A DNA stretch of 64,000 bases from Macrostomum hystrix. Lineage: Eukaryota > Platyhelminthes > Macrostomidae. The notes under the pieces were generated by a model. The model was not told the origin of the DNA. It ran no database searches and saw only the letters and a list, made by a program, of their open reading frames with translations. The number at the start of each line of letters is the position of its first letter. The first letter of the stretch is position 1. The DNA lies in the NCBI GenBank assembly GCA_950097015.1, contig CATNEN010000005.1, positions 248,001-312,000 on the forward strand, given 5' to 3'. The position numbers and the translations under genes are program-made. Positions 31,690 through 46,900 of this stretch are shown piece after piece.

Positions 31690-32610
31690 GCACTCTAGCA
31701 CTGTGCTGGCATGGACTCCGGCATGCCATGGGTGAAGGATATCATAGATGAGGCGCAGATAGGATAGGAAGCTGTTGTTGACTGGCTCAACTTCATCCGC
31801 AATATTTACACAATGTTACCTCGTGGATCACCCAACGCAGCTTGGTGGCCCAGGTGTCAATGTTGAAATAGACAAGAGCAAGTTTATGCACCGCAAGTAC
31901 CATCAGGGCCAGTATCATGAAGGTCATTGGGTGCTTGGTCTTGTTGAGAGAGGCACAAGGTGTTGCTCAATGGCTGCTATTCCCAACAGATCCACTAGGC
32001 CCTAACAGCCTACTGCCAACCAGACTGCCAATCAACCAGACTGTGCTCCCAAGAATGCATGTTATAACAGACCAATGGGCATACATGCGCAACCTCCCAA
32101 ATCTTAGCTGGGTGTGCAACTTAGTTTTTGCTCTCATTTGCAACTTAGTTCATTTCATTGTTCTATTTACAACATAGTTTGCTCTCTTTTGCTCTTTTTT
32201 TTCTCTCCCCTTTTTCCTTTTCTTCACGCGTTCCTTTTTTGTCCCTTGGTCCCCCTTTGATTTTTTTGCGCTTGGTTGATTGGTTTTTGCGACTTACCTT
32301 GCTTGGCCCTCTTTCACCCAGCCGGTTTGGCCGGGTCGGCCAGGTGTTGCGCATGTATGCCAATTGGCCATGTATAAGATGTTGGTCAATCACCTAATGG
32401 TCAACCATTTGCTGCACTTCAGGGACCCTAACAACCCTGCAGTACACACGAATACTATTGAGCGAATGTTGGCCCATTGCAAAGCCAAATTTTGAGCTAT
32501 GCACAGGACCAGTAACAATTTGTTCACCACATACCTGCAGGAGTTTATGTGGTGCCGAGCTTTTCCCAAACAGCAATTTGGCAATATCCTCTACTAAATA
32601 ACACACTACT
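31690..32610 (+). pseudogene. Merlin-superfamily (ISXO2-like) transposase remnant
   Basis: Broken DDE transposase. In pieces: VVDWLNFIRNIY (31770 region), then in another frame GGPGVNVEIDKSKFMHRKYH with EGHWVLGLVERG, then MHVITDQWA, a 284-bp insertion, then VNHLLHFRDPNNPAVHTNTI followed by E. The three acidic positions (VEID, ITDQW, HTNTIE) are all visible, typical of Merlin. At least one stop, frameshifts and the insertion make it inactive. Confidence 0.8.
32078..32361. mobile_element. MITE nested in the Merlin remnant
   Basis: 284 bp with terminal inverted repeats GGCATACATGCGCAACCTC and, inverted, GGCATACATGCGCAACACCT. It splits the transposase between the ITDQW and VNH motifs. A diverged relative lies near 28.8-28.9 kb. 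No target duplication could be assigned. Confidence 0.75.
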
Positions 32611-34937
32611 ACCTTGTGTAGTCCAAACTTGAACTGCTTTTGTACTTCTATAACCTCTATAGCTCATTTTTGTTGCCTTGGGAGTCTAAAAAGTAAAAAA
32701 AACAGGGTCAAAATAATTTAGAGCCGGAATCCAAAGGATTGCCCAAAACTATATTAATTAGCTAATTTAGTTTAATTTAATTTAATTTAATTTAGCTACC
32801 AAGATGATTTTATTTAGACTAGGCCCCTAGTCAGTTTGTATAAAATATGGGTATAGGCCTATAAATTGTGAAAGTGGTTATAAAATAGGCCTAGGCATTA
32901 GCCTAGGCCCCTATGCTATATAGCAATTATAATTATATATAATAATATATATTTTATATGGAAATGCTTATTCCCACAGCCCTATGCCAATAATTTCAAT
33001 TTTATCCACACAGATCCATGCAGATAATTTTCTGCTTATCACCCGGCAGCTTGTATGAATAGGTCTACTTTCAAGTCCCTACCTATTCTAGGTATTCTAG
33101 GCATATTTAGGCCCCTAAAGAGTATTTTATATACTCTTTATATGTATTTTATAATGTATGAAGAGGTTGTAGCCTAGTGGTTAGGACGTCAGACTAACGA
33201 CTTGAAGGTCGAAGGTCAGAGTGTAACATGGGTGCATAGGAATTACGAATTGTCTACAAGTCTTGGTAACTATGCCATCCACCCACTTAGACCCTGGACA
33301 ATTCGTGATCCAGATGACAAAGTGTCCAGGAACTCATGAAATAACCTGGCTTCGTCGTTTTTGTTGTAATGAGATACGTCTATTCTGATATTTAGGAAAC
33401 TATGGAATACTCATAACTCTAAACTCTAGAGATTTAGAAAATAAAAATCTAAGATATATAATTATTGATATTAAGTCCAAGGGCCACTAGAGTACTACTC
33501 CTAATACTAGTAGGCCTACTACTCCTAGTGGTCCTCAATCAAGTATTGAAAGTACTATATAAAATTAAAGAAGCCCAGCTATAGATCTCTAGGTTTCTTT
33601 CTTTTCAAAACTTGCATGCTGCAAAATTGCAAATGTCTTAGCAATGTTTTTATGCAAATTATACATCTATGAAAGACAGTATTTATTTATTATCATAATT
33701 AGTTTTACTTGCATCAGTGTCCATCGATTCATTGCTTTGTTTTAGCCGATCTCTTGCCATGTGACAAAGACGCGATTGAGTATTTTAATTTTGTTGTGAT
33801 TCGGGTCGGTTAGATCAGCGTGAATAAGGTACTTATACACCTAAACCGAAAATTGCTAATTTTGGTAGTTCTTTCTATTGGCAGTGATATTTAAATTAAC
33901 ACTGCTTTAGTTAGCCTAGCTTAGCTATGCTTTTTTCAACAGTTTCATTATTTTTGTCCAACCTAAGAATTTAGTTGTCTGCCAATTCATAATTGGCCAG
34001 TTAGGCAGCTCGATCAATGTATGTATTAGATATTATGAAATTTATAACACTTAGTGTAACATTTATTTAATATTTTGATGCTGTTTAATGTGCATGCTAG
34101 CTGCCAGAAAAATTATTTTTAGGCCCACACACTATGGGCATAGGCCTATGGCATAGGACAGCTGATAGGTAGTTTCTATGAGACTTTTCTTTGTACTAAA
34201 ATGACATTGGCATTGTTGGTTTTATACTTTTATATTTGAATATAAATATCTGAATTGTTTCTTGATACCTATGAATATTCCTATACCAATTGATAATTTT
34301 TTATATATAGGCCTAGCCTACTCTGAAGTAGTTAGGCCCTAGGGCCTAGGCCTATTAAAAGTTTTAGACATAAACATTGAATTATAAAATAAATCAGACA
34401 CTCATATCTCATAGCATGGTATTCAGAATTCTCTCAAAAAAGTTAGTCTGACTTATATGCTGTTTATTGCAATTAATTTTTTTCTTTAAGATAGCAAGAA
34501 GATAATAGATTTTTTACAGAATAGAGCTGCAATCATGAACTTTAGTAAATCACATGTATTGCATTATCAAAATGTACATAACCTATGTAAGCAAGTGTAT
34601 CACAAGCTTGATAAGGCCTTGCTTTGAATTCAGAAATTCTAGGAAAACTGTATATTCTGCTTTATTTTTATCATGCTTTCCACAGAACTGAGCTACTCAA
34701 TCTGATGTGTCACAGTTAAAATAAAATATGCATGTGAATATAGATTATTTTTCCCATTTTACTGATATGCTGCAATTATTTTACTTTACTTACAGTTCTC
34801 AAGAGGTCTAAAGTAAAAACGAATTAAAAATAATTGTATTTAATGCCTAATGTCCTACTGACAACATTCATAATTTGTCCTAGACATCATAACTTAAAAA
34901 AATTTTCAGACAAACACTAACTTACTTACAAGGCCAG
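32611..34937. other. AT-rich DNA upstream of the C3G-like gene
   Basis: It holds a TTTAATTTAATT run (32768-32795), a SINE A head at 33162-33222 (GAGGTTGTAGCCTAGTGGTT) and many GGCCTA-type short motifs. A 5' untranslated exon ending AATAAG|GTACTT near 33828 is possible but unproven. Confidence 0.45.
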
Positions 34938-34994
34938 ATGTCTAGTCCTGTTTTGCTACGATCTAGTATGCCTTGGGGCGATGATACTAAGTTG
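34938..34994 (+). CDS. RAPGEF1: C3G-like exon 1 (start codon)
   Basis: 19 codons from ATG (MSSPVLLRSSMPWGDDTKL) to donor TTG|GTGAGT. The ATG directly follows an AG, so upstream coding cannot be excluded; no earlier in-frame exon was found. Confidence 0.6.
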
Positions 34995-37900
34995 GTGAGT
35001 GTTTAAACTTCAGTATTAAATTTAGAGACCTGTGTTTAGAGAATTGCGAGAGCTTTAATTGAATAATGCATCTAGAATTTGCAATTGAATAAGTCATGGA
35101 ATATTAAACAGGCTTTTTACTTTATAAGTTATTGTAAACAACAGGATTAAAAATTCTATTTGTACTCAAAATTATTATTAAATGCCTCGCCATCTAATTT
35201 GTGTGATTTAATTGGGTTAAAAATGAATGTTTTTATCTAAAAAGGAGACTAAGAAAAAACATTTTTATCAAATTGATCTATTTAGGCAATGACAAGACTA
35301 GAGCGGCACTGCAATGCTATCCTAGCCACTGTTACATATCTCAAGCGTGTCTGTCTTAGTCGGGTTGCCCATTTGCAGCTGAACAGCATGCAATACTTGC
35401 TAATTGGTCAGCATAGCGAGATGACATCAGCAGTGCGTCGGCTTTGTCAAGATTTGTACAAAAAGTGAGCTTTGTTATCGAATTATTTTGTCTTTTATTT
35501 CGGCTTTGTTATTAATTATTATCTAAATTTGGATTTACAGGATTGCAATGAGTGTCGGACTCGCGACTTGAAGGTCGGGAGTTCGATTCCTGATTCCACT
35601 GGAACAATTTGTGTCCTTTAGCAAGACACTCAACTCTGCATCACTTTAGTTAACCTAGCATTTGAATGGGTTACCAGCATTAGCTAGGGTAATTGGGGAG
35701 GTGGGTGTGGCGTCCCCCCAGTCCATGGACTGAACTGTCAATATCAGGTTTGTTAAGTTTCAGAACCGTGGAAACTCATTTTTTACTTAAAGTATTTTAT
35801 TGTAAATCTTAGTTGTGCTATCTCAGGTTCAGGTGGTTAATTTGCATTGAGTTTTCTTTGGTGATAATGTTGCTTGGTTTAAGGGTGTAGCTCGAAATCT
35901 AGATACTGGTGAAACAACTTCCCGCTAGACACCCATTTTCCGAGCCAGTAATAGGCTGACTGGCTGTCCCGTAAATACACACTGGACAGATAGTAGGAAA
36001 TTTCTAACGCACCCATTTAACAGCTGGGTGAACTCAGGCAATGCAGAGTTAAGTGTCTTGCTAAAGGACACAGTTTTTTTCTGTGGAGTCAGGAATCGAA
36101 CCCAGACCTTTAAGTCGTGAGTCCGACGCCCTAACCACTAGGCTAAAACCTCTTTGTGCAATATATTTTATAATAATAGTTTTTTAAAGCTAAATCAATT
36201 CTCTACACTTTAGTTAAGGCTTGTGCTTCTACCAATTTTAGCTACTGGGCTGTGCTTTAACAAAGTTTAAGGAAGACAAAAAATAGTCACTTAGCAAAGC
36301 ACTGTTTTATTAATTGCCAGATTTTTCGTGAAATGTAGCTAATTAACATTAATAAATTAATGTTTACGATCTACGATTTAAGATATCGTTAATTTGTTAA
36401 TGTTTCATTAATATGGATTGTTAACTTTACTTCCTGTTATTGTTGCGGGCGTCACAAATGGCAGTGCGATAAGTCCTTACTCTAAAATTTTTCTTTTTTT
36501 AGAGTTAATAAAATTTTAAGTATTTACAGGTTAGATTTGAAGAGTGTGCCTTGAAATTAAATTGTAGGCAATTCATCGTTGTAAGTGAATAATTTATGCA
36601 TACATTGTGATTTGTTTATTTTACACATACTTTGCCGCTACATGAAATGATCATGTAGCCCTTCTGTGTACAGACAAGTAAACCTTAGCAATCAAATTAA
36701 ATCTCTGTGATCTTGAAACGTGACAGCCGCCACATTGCCTCATGATAAATCATGCATCGTGTGTTACTCAGGGATTTTCAAAGACCCTTTCTCCTAGATT
36801 TCTCAATCCCATTCAGGGATTCTCAAAGACCCTTTTCCCAGATTTCGCAATCCCATTCAGGGATTCTCAAAGATCCTTTCTCCCAGATTTCTCAATCCCA
36901 TTCAGGGATTCTCAAAGACCCTTTTCCCAGATTTCGCAATCCCATTCAGGGATTTTCAAAGATCCTTTCTCCCAGATTTCTCAATCCCATTCAGGGATTC
37001 TCAAAGACCCTTTTTCCCAGATTTCTCAATCCCATTCAGGGATTCTCAAAGACCCTTTTTCCCAGATTTCTCAATCCCATTCAGGGATTCTCAAAGACCC
37101 TTTTTCCCAGATTTCTCAATCCCATACAGGGATTTTTAATGACCCTTTTCCCCGATTTCGTAATCCCATTCAGGGATTTTCAGAGATCCTTTCTTTCATA
37201 TCCCGAAAATCCCATCTTAAGATATTCAGCCTCCGTTTCTTCCAATTCCCGAAATCCCTTTTTGGGATTTTCAGCACAATTTTATCGGCATCCCGAAATG
37301 CCATGTTATAACTGATGTCGTAGCTTTTGAAATCCAGGTAGTAATTTTAATAAATTATCCCAACCGTTTGTCCATTTCACAGGCAATCTGGCCAGTTTGA
37401 AGCTCTGCTATCTTCTGCCAATGCCTCGCTAGCCAGTCTGTGCTGTTGGTTAGATCGCCGCTTGGCATTTGCTAGACAGTCCTGCAATGGGAATAATTTT
37501 ATAACTATTGAAGAAAACAACGATGCATGTAAAGGCGAAATCAATAATAATGGGACATCAGTTATGAGCGATTATCGAGACAAAATTTCGGTAAGTAAAC
37601 ACCATTTAAAGTAATCGCTATTTTGCTAACATATCGGATAGCAGTAAGTGTAAAATTTATAACAAAATTAACCACTAATTATCAGAAATTCGATTTCCAA
37701 TCACATTCCTCAGATTAGGAATCTCCCCTATCACAGATTCCTTAAATTGGGAAATCTCCCCTATCACAGATTCCTTAGATTGGAAATCTACCCTATCACA
37801 GATTCCTCAAATTAGAAAATCTCCCCTATCACAGATTCCTCAGATTGGAAATCTCCCTTATCACAGATTCCTCAGATTGGAAATCTCACTTATCACAGAT

Positions 37901-40900
37901 TCCTCAGATTGGAAATCTCCCTTATCACAGATTCCTCAGATTAGAAAATCTCCCTTATCACAGATTCCTCAGATTGGAAAATCTCCCCTATCACAGATTC
38001 CTCAGATTGGAAATCTCCCCTATCACAGATTCCTCAGATTGGAAATCTCCCCTATCACAGATTCCTCAGATTAGGAAATCTCCCTTATCACAGATTCCTC
38101 AGGTTCTGAGAAATGTCCCTTATCACAGATTCCTCAGGTTCTGAGAAATGTCCCTTGATCACAGACTTAATATTTGATATATTTTAAGACATATTTAAAG
38201 TTTTCATATAATATTATTTTAGGTGACATATTTATGTTTACGCAGTTTTCGAATATTTATGTGAGCCTTTAAAAAATAACAGATAGATGTACACCTTGCT
38301 TCTTAACTTAAATTGGTTTATTTATTTTGTTAGATCGAAATTTTTATATTGACATTGCCTTCCAACGCCCTACTGCTTCTGACAAAGTTTTGGCATTCGT
38401 TTTCTATATATCTGTTTCTCTTACGTAAATAGGCATCTGACACTAATTTATTATCTTAAATTTCAGCAAAATTAGATTCTTTTTTTTTACAATTTATCGT
38501 GCAGAATGAAAACAGGAAAACACCTTATCACGTACACCAGTCGTTTGCGATGTGAAGTCTGAATTTTGTGAAGAAATTATTGCAGGTTAGAATTGACGCA
38601 TTCAATCGAGTCACAAAAGTGGTGTAATGTGACTAACAATAATATGTATTTAGATTCTCATTTATTTTACATAACTGTAGCAATTCTTTATAGTTAAATA
38701 TAGAAAGACTCTAAATGTCATATACCTACATTAACACAGATTTTCATTCGATAATATGGCGAGAAAATTAGTTTTTAGCTTCGACTAGAATAGAAAACTG
38801 ACTGCTTCGGTAAGTCTAACTGGGTGTGTTAATGTTTTGTTATTCTACAGTTTTCGCGTTGTTCATTTTCGTTAGTCAAAATTATTTCTATCCTAATTCA
38901 GTCCTGTGTAGCTCGTGTTAAGCGTTTTACATGTACTACTTTCGTCAGCTTCTGTTGATCTGCAGTTCTACATAATTATCTGCCTTTATATTTGCCCTCT
39001 TTTAGTTTCGCAATAATCTTATTGTCCCGTAGACCTTCCATAAATCCCATTCTTCAGCCTTAGTTAATCTTACCATTACATGTTCATCAATCCTACCCTT
39101 CATCCTACATCAATCCCACCCTTCAGCCTACATCAATCCCACCCTTCATCCTACATCAATCCCACCATTCAGCCTACATCAATCCCACCCTTCAGCCTAC
39201 ATCAATCCCAACCTTCATCGTACATCAATCCCACCCTTCATCCTACATCGATCCCACCCTTCAGTCTACATCAATCCCACCCTTCAGCCTACATCAATCC
39301 CACCCTTCAGCCTACATCAATCCCACCCTTCAGTCTACATCAATCCCACCCTTCAGCCTACATCAATCCCACCCTTCAGCCTACATCAATCCCACCCTTC
39401 AGCCTACATCAATCCCACCCTTCATCCTACATCAATCCCACCCTTCAGCCTACATCAACCCCACCATTCAGCCTACATCAATCCCACCCTTCATCCTACA
39501 TCGATCCCACCCTTCAGTCTACATCAATCCCACCCTTCAGCCTACATCAATCCCACCCTTCAGCCTACATCAATCCCACCCTTCAGCCTACATCAATCCC
39601 AACCTTCATCGTACATCAATCCCACCCTTCATCCTACATCGATCCCACCCTTCAGCCTACATCAATCCCACCCTTCAGCCTACATCAACCCCACCATTCA
39701 GCCTACATCAATCCCACCCTTCAGCCTACATCAATCCCACCCTTCATCCTACATCGATCCCACCCTTCATCCTACATCGATCCCACCCTTCAGTCTACAT
39801 TAATCCCACCCTTCAGCCTACATCAATCCCACCCTTCAGCCTACATCAATCCCACCCTTCAGCCTACATCAATCCCACCCTTCAGCCTACATCAATACCA
39901 CCCTTCATCCTACAACAATCCCACCCTTCATCCTACATCAATCCTCGATCACAATGTATGTAAATTAGTATTTTATCACCGCATTTTCAGTTGTAGACTT
40001 AAAGTGCACTTTCAATCTTAACTGCAGTTGTGAAATAAATAAATTTTTAGACCAGTTTTCGTAACTTCCTGTCTTGTCGTCATTGGTAGTCACAATGATC
40101 ACAAAAACCTATTGGCCCTAGTATGGTTCATGAAACTTATATTGCGTTGCATTACTTATATTGTAAAACTGAATCTTAAAGCACACACTTTTTATTCGTG
40201 TTTTAATCTTCTACGTCTTATATTTCAATGATACACCTATTTTACATGTAGAGCAGTCTGAAATCTTATTGTTGGTAAGTGACTTCTAAATTATTTTTTA
40301 TCGGTATTGTTGTGTCGCTGATTTAATTCGTTCAGACGTTGTTTGCTTTTTTAGGTGTTATTGTTCCTTTAAATATTGAAAATGGCTGTCTACACCATAT
40401 AGATTTGTCTCACTTCGCAAAATCAATCTCAACCTACATCTCACCCTTAGATGTCACATTTCTCACCCTCTATCTCACCCTTATGTATCTAGCTTCTCAC
40501 CCTCTATCTCACCCTTATGTATCTAGCTTCCCACCCTCTATTTCACCCTTATGTATATAGCTTCTCACCCTACATCTCACCCTTATGTTTCTAGCTTCTC
40601 ACCCTACATCTCACCCTTATGCATCTAGCTTCTCACTCTCTATCTCACCCTTATGTATCTAGCTTCTCACCCTCTATCTCACCTTTATGTATCTAGCTTC
40701 TCACCCTACATCTCACCCTTATGTATCTAGCTTCTCACCCTACATCTCACCCTTATGTTTCTAGCTTCTCACCCTACATCTCACCCTTATGCATCTAGCT
40801 TCTCACTCTCTATCTCACCCTTATGTATCTAGCTTCTCACCCTCTATCTCACCCTTATGTATCTAGCTTCTCACCCTACATCTCACCCTTATGTATCTAG

Positions 40901-43900
40901 CTTCTCACCCTCTACCTCACCCTTATGTATCTGGCTTCTCACCCTACATTGCACTCTTATGTATCTAGCTTCACACCCTCTACCTCACCTTTATGTATCT
41001 AGGTTCTCACCCTCTATCTCACCTTTATGTATCTAGGTTCTCACCCTCTATCTCACCTTTATGTATCTAGGTTCTCACCCTCTATCTCACCTTTATGTAT
41101 CTAGCTTCTCACCCTCTACCTCACCCTTATGTATCTAGCTTCTCACCCTCTACCTCACCCTTATGTATCTAGCTTCTCACCCTCTACCTCACCCTTATGT
41201 ATCTGGCTTCTCACCCTACATTGCACTCTTATGTATCTAGCTTCACACCCTCTACCTCACCTTTATGTATCTAGGTTCTCACCCTCTATCTCACCTTTAT
41301 GTATCTAGGTTCTCACCCTCTATCTCACCTTTATGTATCTAGGTTCTCACCCTCTATCTCACCTTTATGTATCTAGCTTCTCACCCTCTACCTCACCCTT
41401 ATGTATCTAGCTTCTCACCCTCTACCTCACCCTTATGTATCTAGCTTCTCACCCTCTACCTCACCCTTATGTATCTGGCTTCTCACCCTACATTGCACTC
41501 TTATGTATCTAGCTTCACACCCTCTACCTCACCTTTATGTATCTAGGTTCTCACCCTCTATCTCACCTTTATGTATCTAGGTTCTCACCCTCTATCTCAC
41601 CTTTATGTATCTAGGTTCTCACCCTCTATCTCACCTTTGTGTATCTAGCTTCTCACCCTCTACCTCACCCTTATGTATCTAGCTTCTCACCCTACATCTC
41701 ACCCTTATGTATCTAGCTTCTCACCCTACATCTCACCCTTATGTATCTAGCTTCTCACCCTACATCTCACCCTTATGTATCTAGCTTCTCACCCTACATA
41801 TCACCCTTATGTATCTAGCTTCCCACCCTCTATTTCACCCTTATGTATCTCGATTCTCACCCTACATCTCACCCTTATGTATCTAGGTTCTCACCCTACA
41901 TCTCACCCTCATCTATCTCGCTTCTCCCCCTCCCGTTCCACACCCTTAACTGAACCGCATTCTTTTCATCCCATTGGGAGGAACTTTGTTCAGTGATTCT
42001 GAACTGAACACTATTTGTGTGCACACAGTCTTTCTGACCGCTGTTAAATGTAAGTCTTTAACATGCGTACATTCCTTGGTCCTCTCTCCCCCCAAAAAAG
42101 CCTCGACTTTTTGACAAAAAAAACTTTCTCGCACCTCCCTTACTTCTTGATCCTCAAAGTGAATTCCTGAAGGTTTCTAAGTCAATTCCTATTTATTTCA
42201 GTCTCTCTCCTTATTCGCTTTCTACCCTATATGTTTGACTATGATTCGCCTCTCGGCTTCATAGAAATATTGTGGTGTATTTGATGAAGCAGGATTGGCT
42301 GCTGCTGCTGCTGCGAAGCCTAAATTCCCCCAATTCGTTATGGGGACAAGGGATTCAGGCGGGGAAGGTTGAATATTGGGAAGAATTATTTAAGCTTGAA
42401 GCTTTAAGCAAGTCCGCATTGCTTTACTTTTCATTTTAAAACATTTTCATTTTGCTTGTCTCTACGCTGCTTTCAAATTTAGGCGAACGTGTTCTGAAAG
42501 AAACACAATTGTTCCCCCCTTTTTTCGCAGGACATTATCGACGCCTGCCGCTGTCCTACTAGAATCGAATCTGACTGGTTTGTACATACTATTCATTTTG
42601 TGATCTGTAGTATGTCATACATTTTCTATTTGTATTTTAGGCAGTGGAATTTCAGAAGGGATTCGGATTGGCATCTTATAGAGTTTGTGATTGGAATTCC
42701 ATTGGGTTTGGGTTTAGGATTGGGATTTTATTGTGTTTAGGTTAGGATTGGGATTTTATTGGGTTTAGGATTGGGATTTTATTGGGTTTAGGATTGGGAT
42801 TTTATTGTGTTTAGGTTAGGATTGGGATTTTATTGGGTTTAGGATTGGGATTTTATTGGGTTTAGGATTGGGATTTTATTGGGTTTAGATTAGGATTGGG
42901 ATTTTATTGGGTTTAGGTTAGGATTGGGATTTTATTGGGTTTAGGATTGGGATTTTATTGGGTTTAGGATTGGGATTTTATTGGGTTTAGATTAGGATTG
43001 GGATTTTATTGGGTTTAGGATTGGGATTTTATTGAGTTTGAAATTGGGATTTTATTGGGTTTAGTATTGGGATTTTTTTGTGTTTAGGTTAGGATTGGGA
43101 TTTTATTGGGTTTAGGATTGGGATTTTATTGTGTTTAGGTTAGGATTAGGATTTAATGGGGTTTAGGATTGAGATTTCATAGAGTTTGGGGTTTGGGATT
43201 TTAATAGTTTGACGCTGGGATTTTTTGGTTTAGCTACAGGGTTATATAGGTCAACTAATTGTATCTCGATGAAGATTATCTAACAAAAGCTGCGTACAGC
43301 TGTTCAGTCCATGGACTGGAGGGTAAGGTGGCTACGTCCACCAAAATTTCCATCTCACAGCTAATATTTCGGGGGAAAAATCACAGTTAGTTGAGTTTAT
43401 TAACTAATCGCCCGTAACCATGGCAACCTATTCCAGCCGCCAGCGCCTACGCAGCTCACTGCCATCAGAATTAGACTGCGGCGGTGATTTCTATCGTCAG
43501 TCGCAATCGGACAATCCGATGGAATCTTTTGGCCAACCAGCCGATGTGGATTCGGCAGATGCTGCTGCGGCAATAAAACTTTCCCTGTCATCTTCCGCGT
43601 CAACTTCTTCGTCCGGTTCATCGTCATCAGGCATCCTGTCTGGCTCCCTGATTGCTAAGGATCGTTGTGGAAAATCGACACAGGACGCTGACGAGAATGA
43701 CAATAAAAAATCTGGCGAGGAAGATCGATCTGAGGATTCTACTCAGACGGAGGAGGAAATCACCGAGGAGCTTGTTAAAGTTGACGGCGTACTTTATAAA
43801 CGGCGCGTTCTTCGGCGAAGGCGCCAGAAAGTAGTCCGAACTCGTACGGTGGTGTCGTCCGCTCAGCCCCCGGTTCTGGGTCCTGCGACAAACACTTCGA

Positions 43901-46900
43901 CTGCTGCTGCTGCTGCTGCTGCTGCTTGCGCCAGTAGTACAACTAAAGGATCGAGTAGCACCGCCAATAGGTTGGAAGATGGTGCTGTTGTTTTAAGAAG
44001 GCCCGAAGCTGCAGCTGAACAGAATCGTTTGGGTGAGTTATGTTTCTAAATGGTTTCTTGGAATGCTTCTAAATGGTTTCTTGGAATGTTTCTAAATGGT
44101 TTCTTAGAATGTTTCTAAATGGTTTGTTAAATGTTTCTAAATGGTTTCTTAGAATGTTTCTAAATGGTTTCCTAGAATGTTTCTAAATGGTTTCTTAGAA
44201 TTTTTTAAATGGTTTCTTAAAATGTTTCTAAATGGTTTCTTAGAATGTTTCTAAATGGTTTCTTAGAATGTTTCTAAATGGTTTCCTAGAATGTTTCTAA
44301 ATGGTTTTTTAGAATGCTTCTAAATGGTTTCTTAGAATGATTAGGGTAAGATTTTAAGAATCTGACAACCGATGATTAGGGTGAGATTTTGAGAAACTGC
44401 CGACCGATGATTAGGGTGAGATTTTTAGAATCTGCTAACCGATGATTAGGGTGAGATTTTGAGAAATTGCGAACCAATAATTAGGGTGAGATTTTGAGAA
44501 TCTGCTAACCGATGATTAGGGTGAGATTTTGAGAAACTGCGAACCGATGATTAGGGTGAGATTTTGAGAAACTGCCAACCGATGATTAAGGTGAGATTTT
44601 GAGAAACTGCCAACCGATGATTAAGGTGAGATTTCGAGAAACTGCCAACCGATGATTAGGGTGAGATTTTGAGAATCTGCTAACCGATGATTAGGGTGAG
44701 ATTTTGAGAATCTGCCAACCGATTATTAGGGTGAGATTTTGAGAATCTGCCAACCGATGATTAAGGTGAGATTTTGAGAATCTGCCAACCGATGATTAAG
44801 GTGAGATTTTGAGAAACTGCAAACCGATGATTAGGGTGAGACTTTGAGAAACTGCCAACCGATGATTAGGGTGAGATTTTGAGAAACTGCCAACCGATTA
44901 TTAGGGTGAGATTTTGAGAATCTGCCAACCGATGATTAGGGTGAGATTTTGAGAAACTGCCAACCGATGATTAGGGTGAGATTTTGAGAAACTGCCAACC
45001 GATTATTAGGGTGAGATTTTGAGAATCTGCCAACCGATGATTAGGGTGAGATTTTGAGAATCTGCCAACCGATGATTAGGGTGAGATTTTGGGAAACTGC
45101 CAACCGATGATTAGGGTGAGATTTTGAGAATCTGCCAACCGATGATTAAGGTGAGATTTCGAGAAACTGCCAACCGATGATTAGGGTGAGATTTTGAGAA
45201 TCTGCCAACCGATGATTAAGGTGAGATTTCGAGAAACTGCCAACCGATGATTGGGGTGAGATTTTGAGAATCTGCCAACCGATGATTCGGGTGAGATTTT
45301 AAGAAACTGCCAACCGATGATTAGGGTGAGATTTTGAGAAACTGCCAACCGATTATTAGGGTGAGATTTTGAGAAACTGCCAACCGATTATTAGGGTGAG
45401 ATTTTGAGAAACTGCCAACCGATGATTAGGGTGAGATTTTGAGAAACTGCCAACCGATGATTAGGGTGAGATTTTGAGAAAATGCCAACCGATGATTAGG
45501 GTGAGATTTTGAGAAAATGCCAACCGATGATTAGGGTGAGATTTTGAGAAACTGCCAACCGATGATTAGGGTGAGATTTTGATAATCTGCCAACCGATGA
45601 TTCGGGTGAAGTTGATTTAACAGTATTTTCTATACTTATAAAAAATTTCTTCCTCTCTTGAGGTTCCACTCTTTGCCCCAGTTAAGATGCATGGATTTAA
45701 TCGATTGAAAACATAAACCTGTTTACCCAGCATAGATTTATTTATTTAAGAAACGGCAGAAATTATTTCACGGATTTTTTGTTGGATTATAACTCGGACA
45801 GTTATAAGCAGCTTAGTGTTTGACCTTCACTTTTCTTTTTTGATTCGATTTGAGCAGAAAAACGTCCTGTGTAAGCAGAGAGCAAGCTTAATAAAGTTTG
45901 GCTTTTATATTTTCAAAGAAGAAAATAGAAATTTGAGAACAACTTTGCCCTCTTCATATTTTATTCTCAGACAACATAGGATTTTATCTGTATATTGTAT
46001 TTACCAGATAAACTTGCGTTAACATTAATCTAAATGTACTAAGAATAGGTTTGATAATACTAATAATAATTGATTATACCTGCCCAAATCTGGCCAGTTG
46101 TACCGCCGCAGCTATTGCGCGGCGCATCTGAAGGCTGCGTACGACTGTTCAGTCCATGGACTGGGGTGACGCCATCCCTACCCTCAATTACCCCCAGCTG
46201 ATGCTGGTACCCAGCTTGAACTAATGCAGTGCAGAGTTAAAGTGTCTGGCTAAGTGTCTGCCCATTTCGCTGACTCGTGAGCACACGCTCACACAGGTGT
46301 GTACAACTGCCCTGACTTTCTCATCGTCAGGCAGTGTACACTCTCACTGTGCCTTGGAGGTTGGCCCTGAATGGCGTAAATTGCACGACAAGCCCCCAAA
46401 GCCTTCTCTCCGCGGCTGCGCCCCAAATGAATATGGCCTCGCCGCGGAATCGAACTCAGGGACCTTGGCGCGAGAGGCAGACGCGTTAACTGACACCGAC
46501 ACCGACCCCCTAGCCACTCCTTCAAGATCCAATAGGTATTCAATTCGACGATTATATATTTGATATTCTATTTAGGACCGAATGAGTCATCACAATAATA
46601 ATCCCCTTGGCCTAGCACATTGTGTATAGCACTATTATCCCAACTGTTACCTTGACTGCTAAGGAGGTCAATCCGGGGCAATTCTTCCCCAGCCTAAGCT
46701 TTCTCCCACTCTCCGCCTGTCTGTTAATGTCTGTCTGTCTTCTTTTATCTACCTCTGCTAGCCTGCCGATCTACTATGTAGAGTGTTTCGTACATAGCGT
46801 ATTCCCTGCCAACCAACTAGGCCCTCACAATACCGTTAGAGGCTGTATTGACTGTGTGGAATAGGAAATTCATGTGTGTGTGTGTGCGTGCTTTCGTCTT

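Noticed and set aside
42290-42370. Extra C3G exon with a Leu run
   Set aside because: The acceptor is plausible, but no good donor, and the model without it is already in phase.
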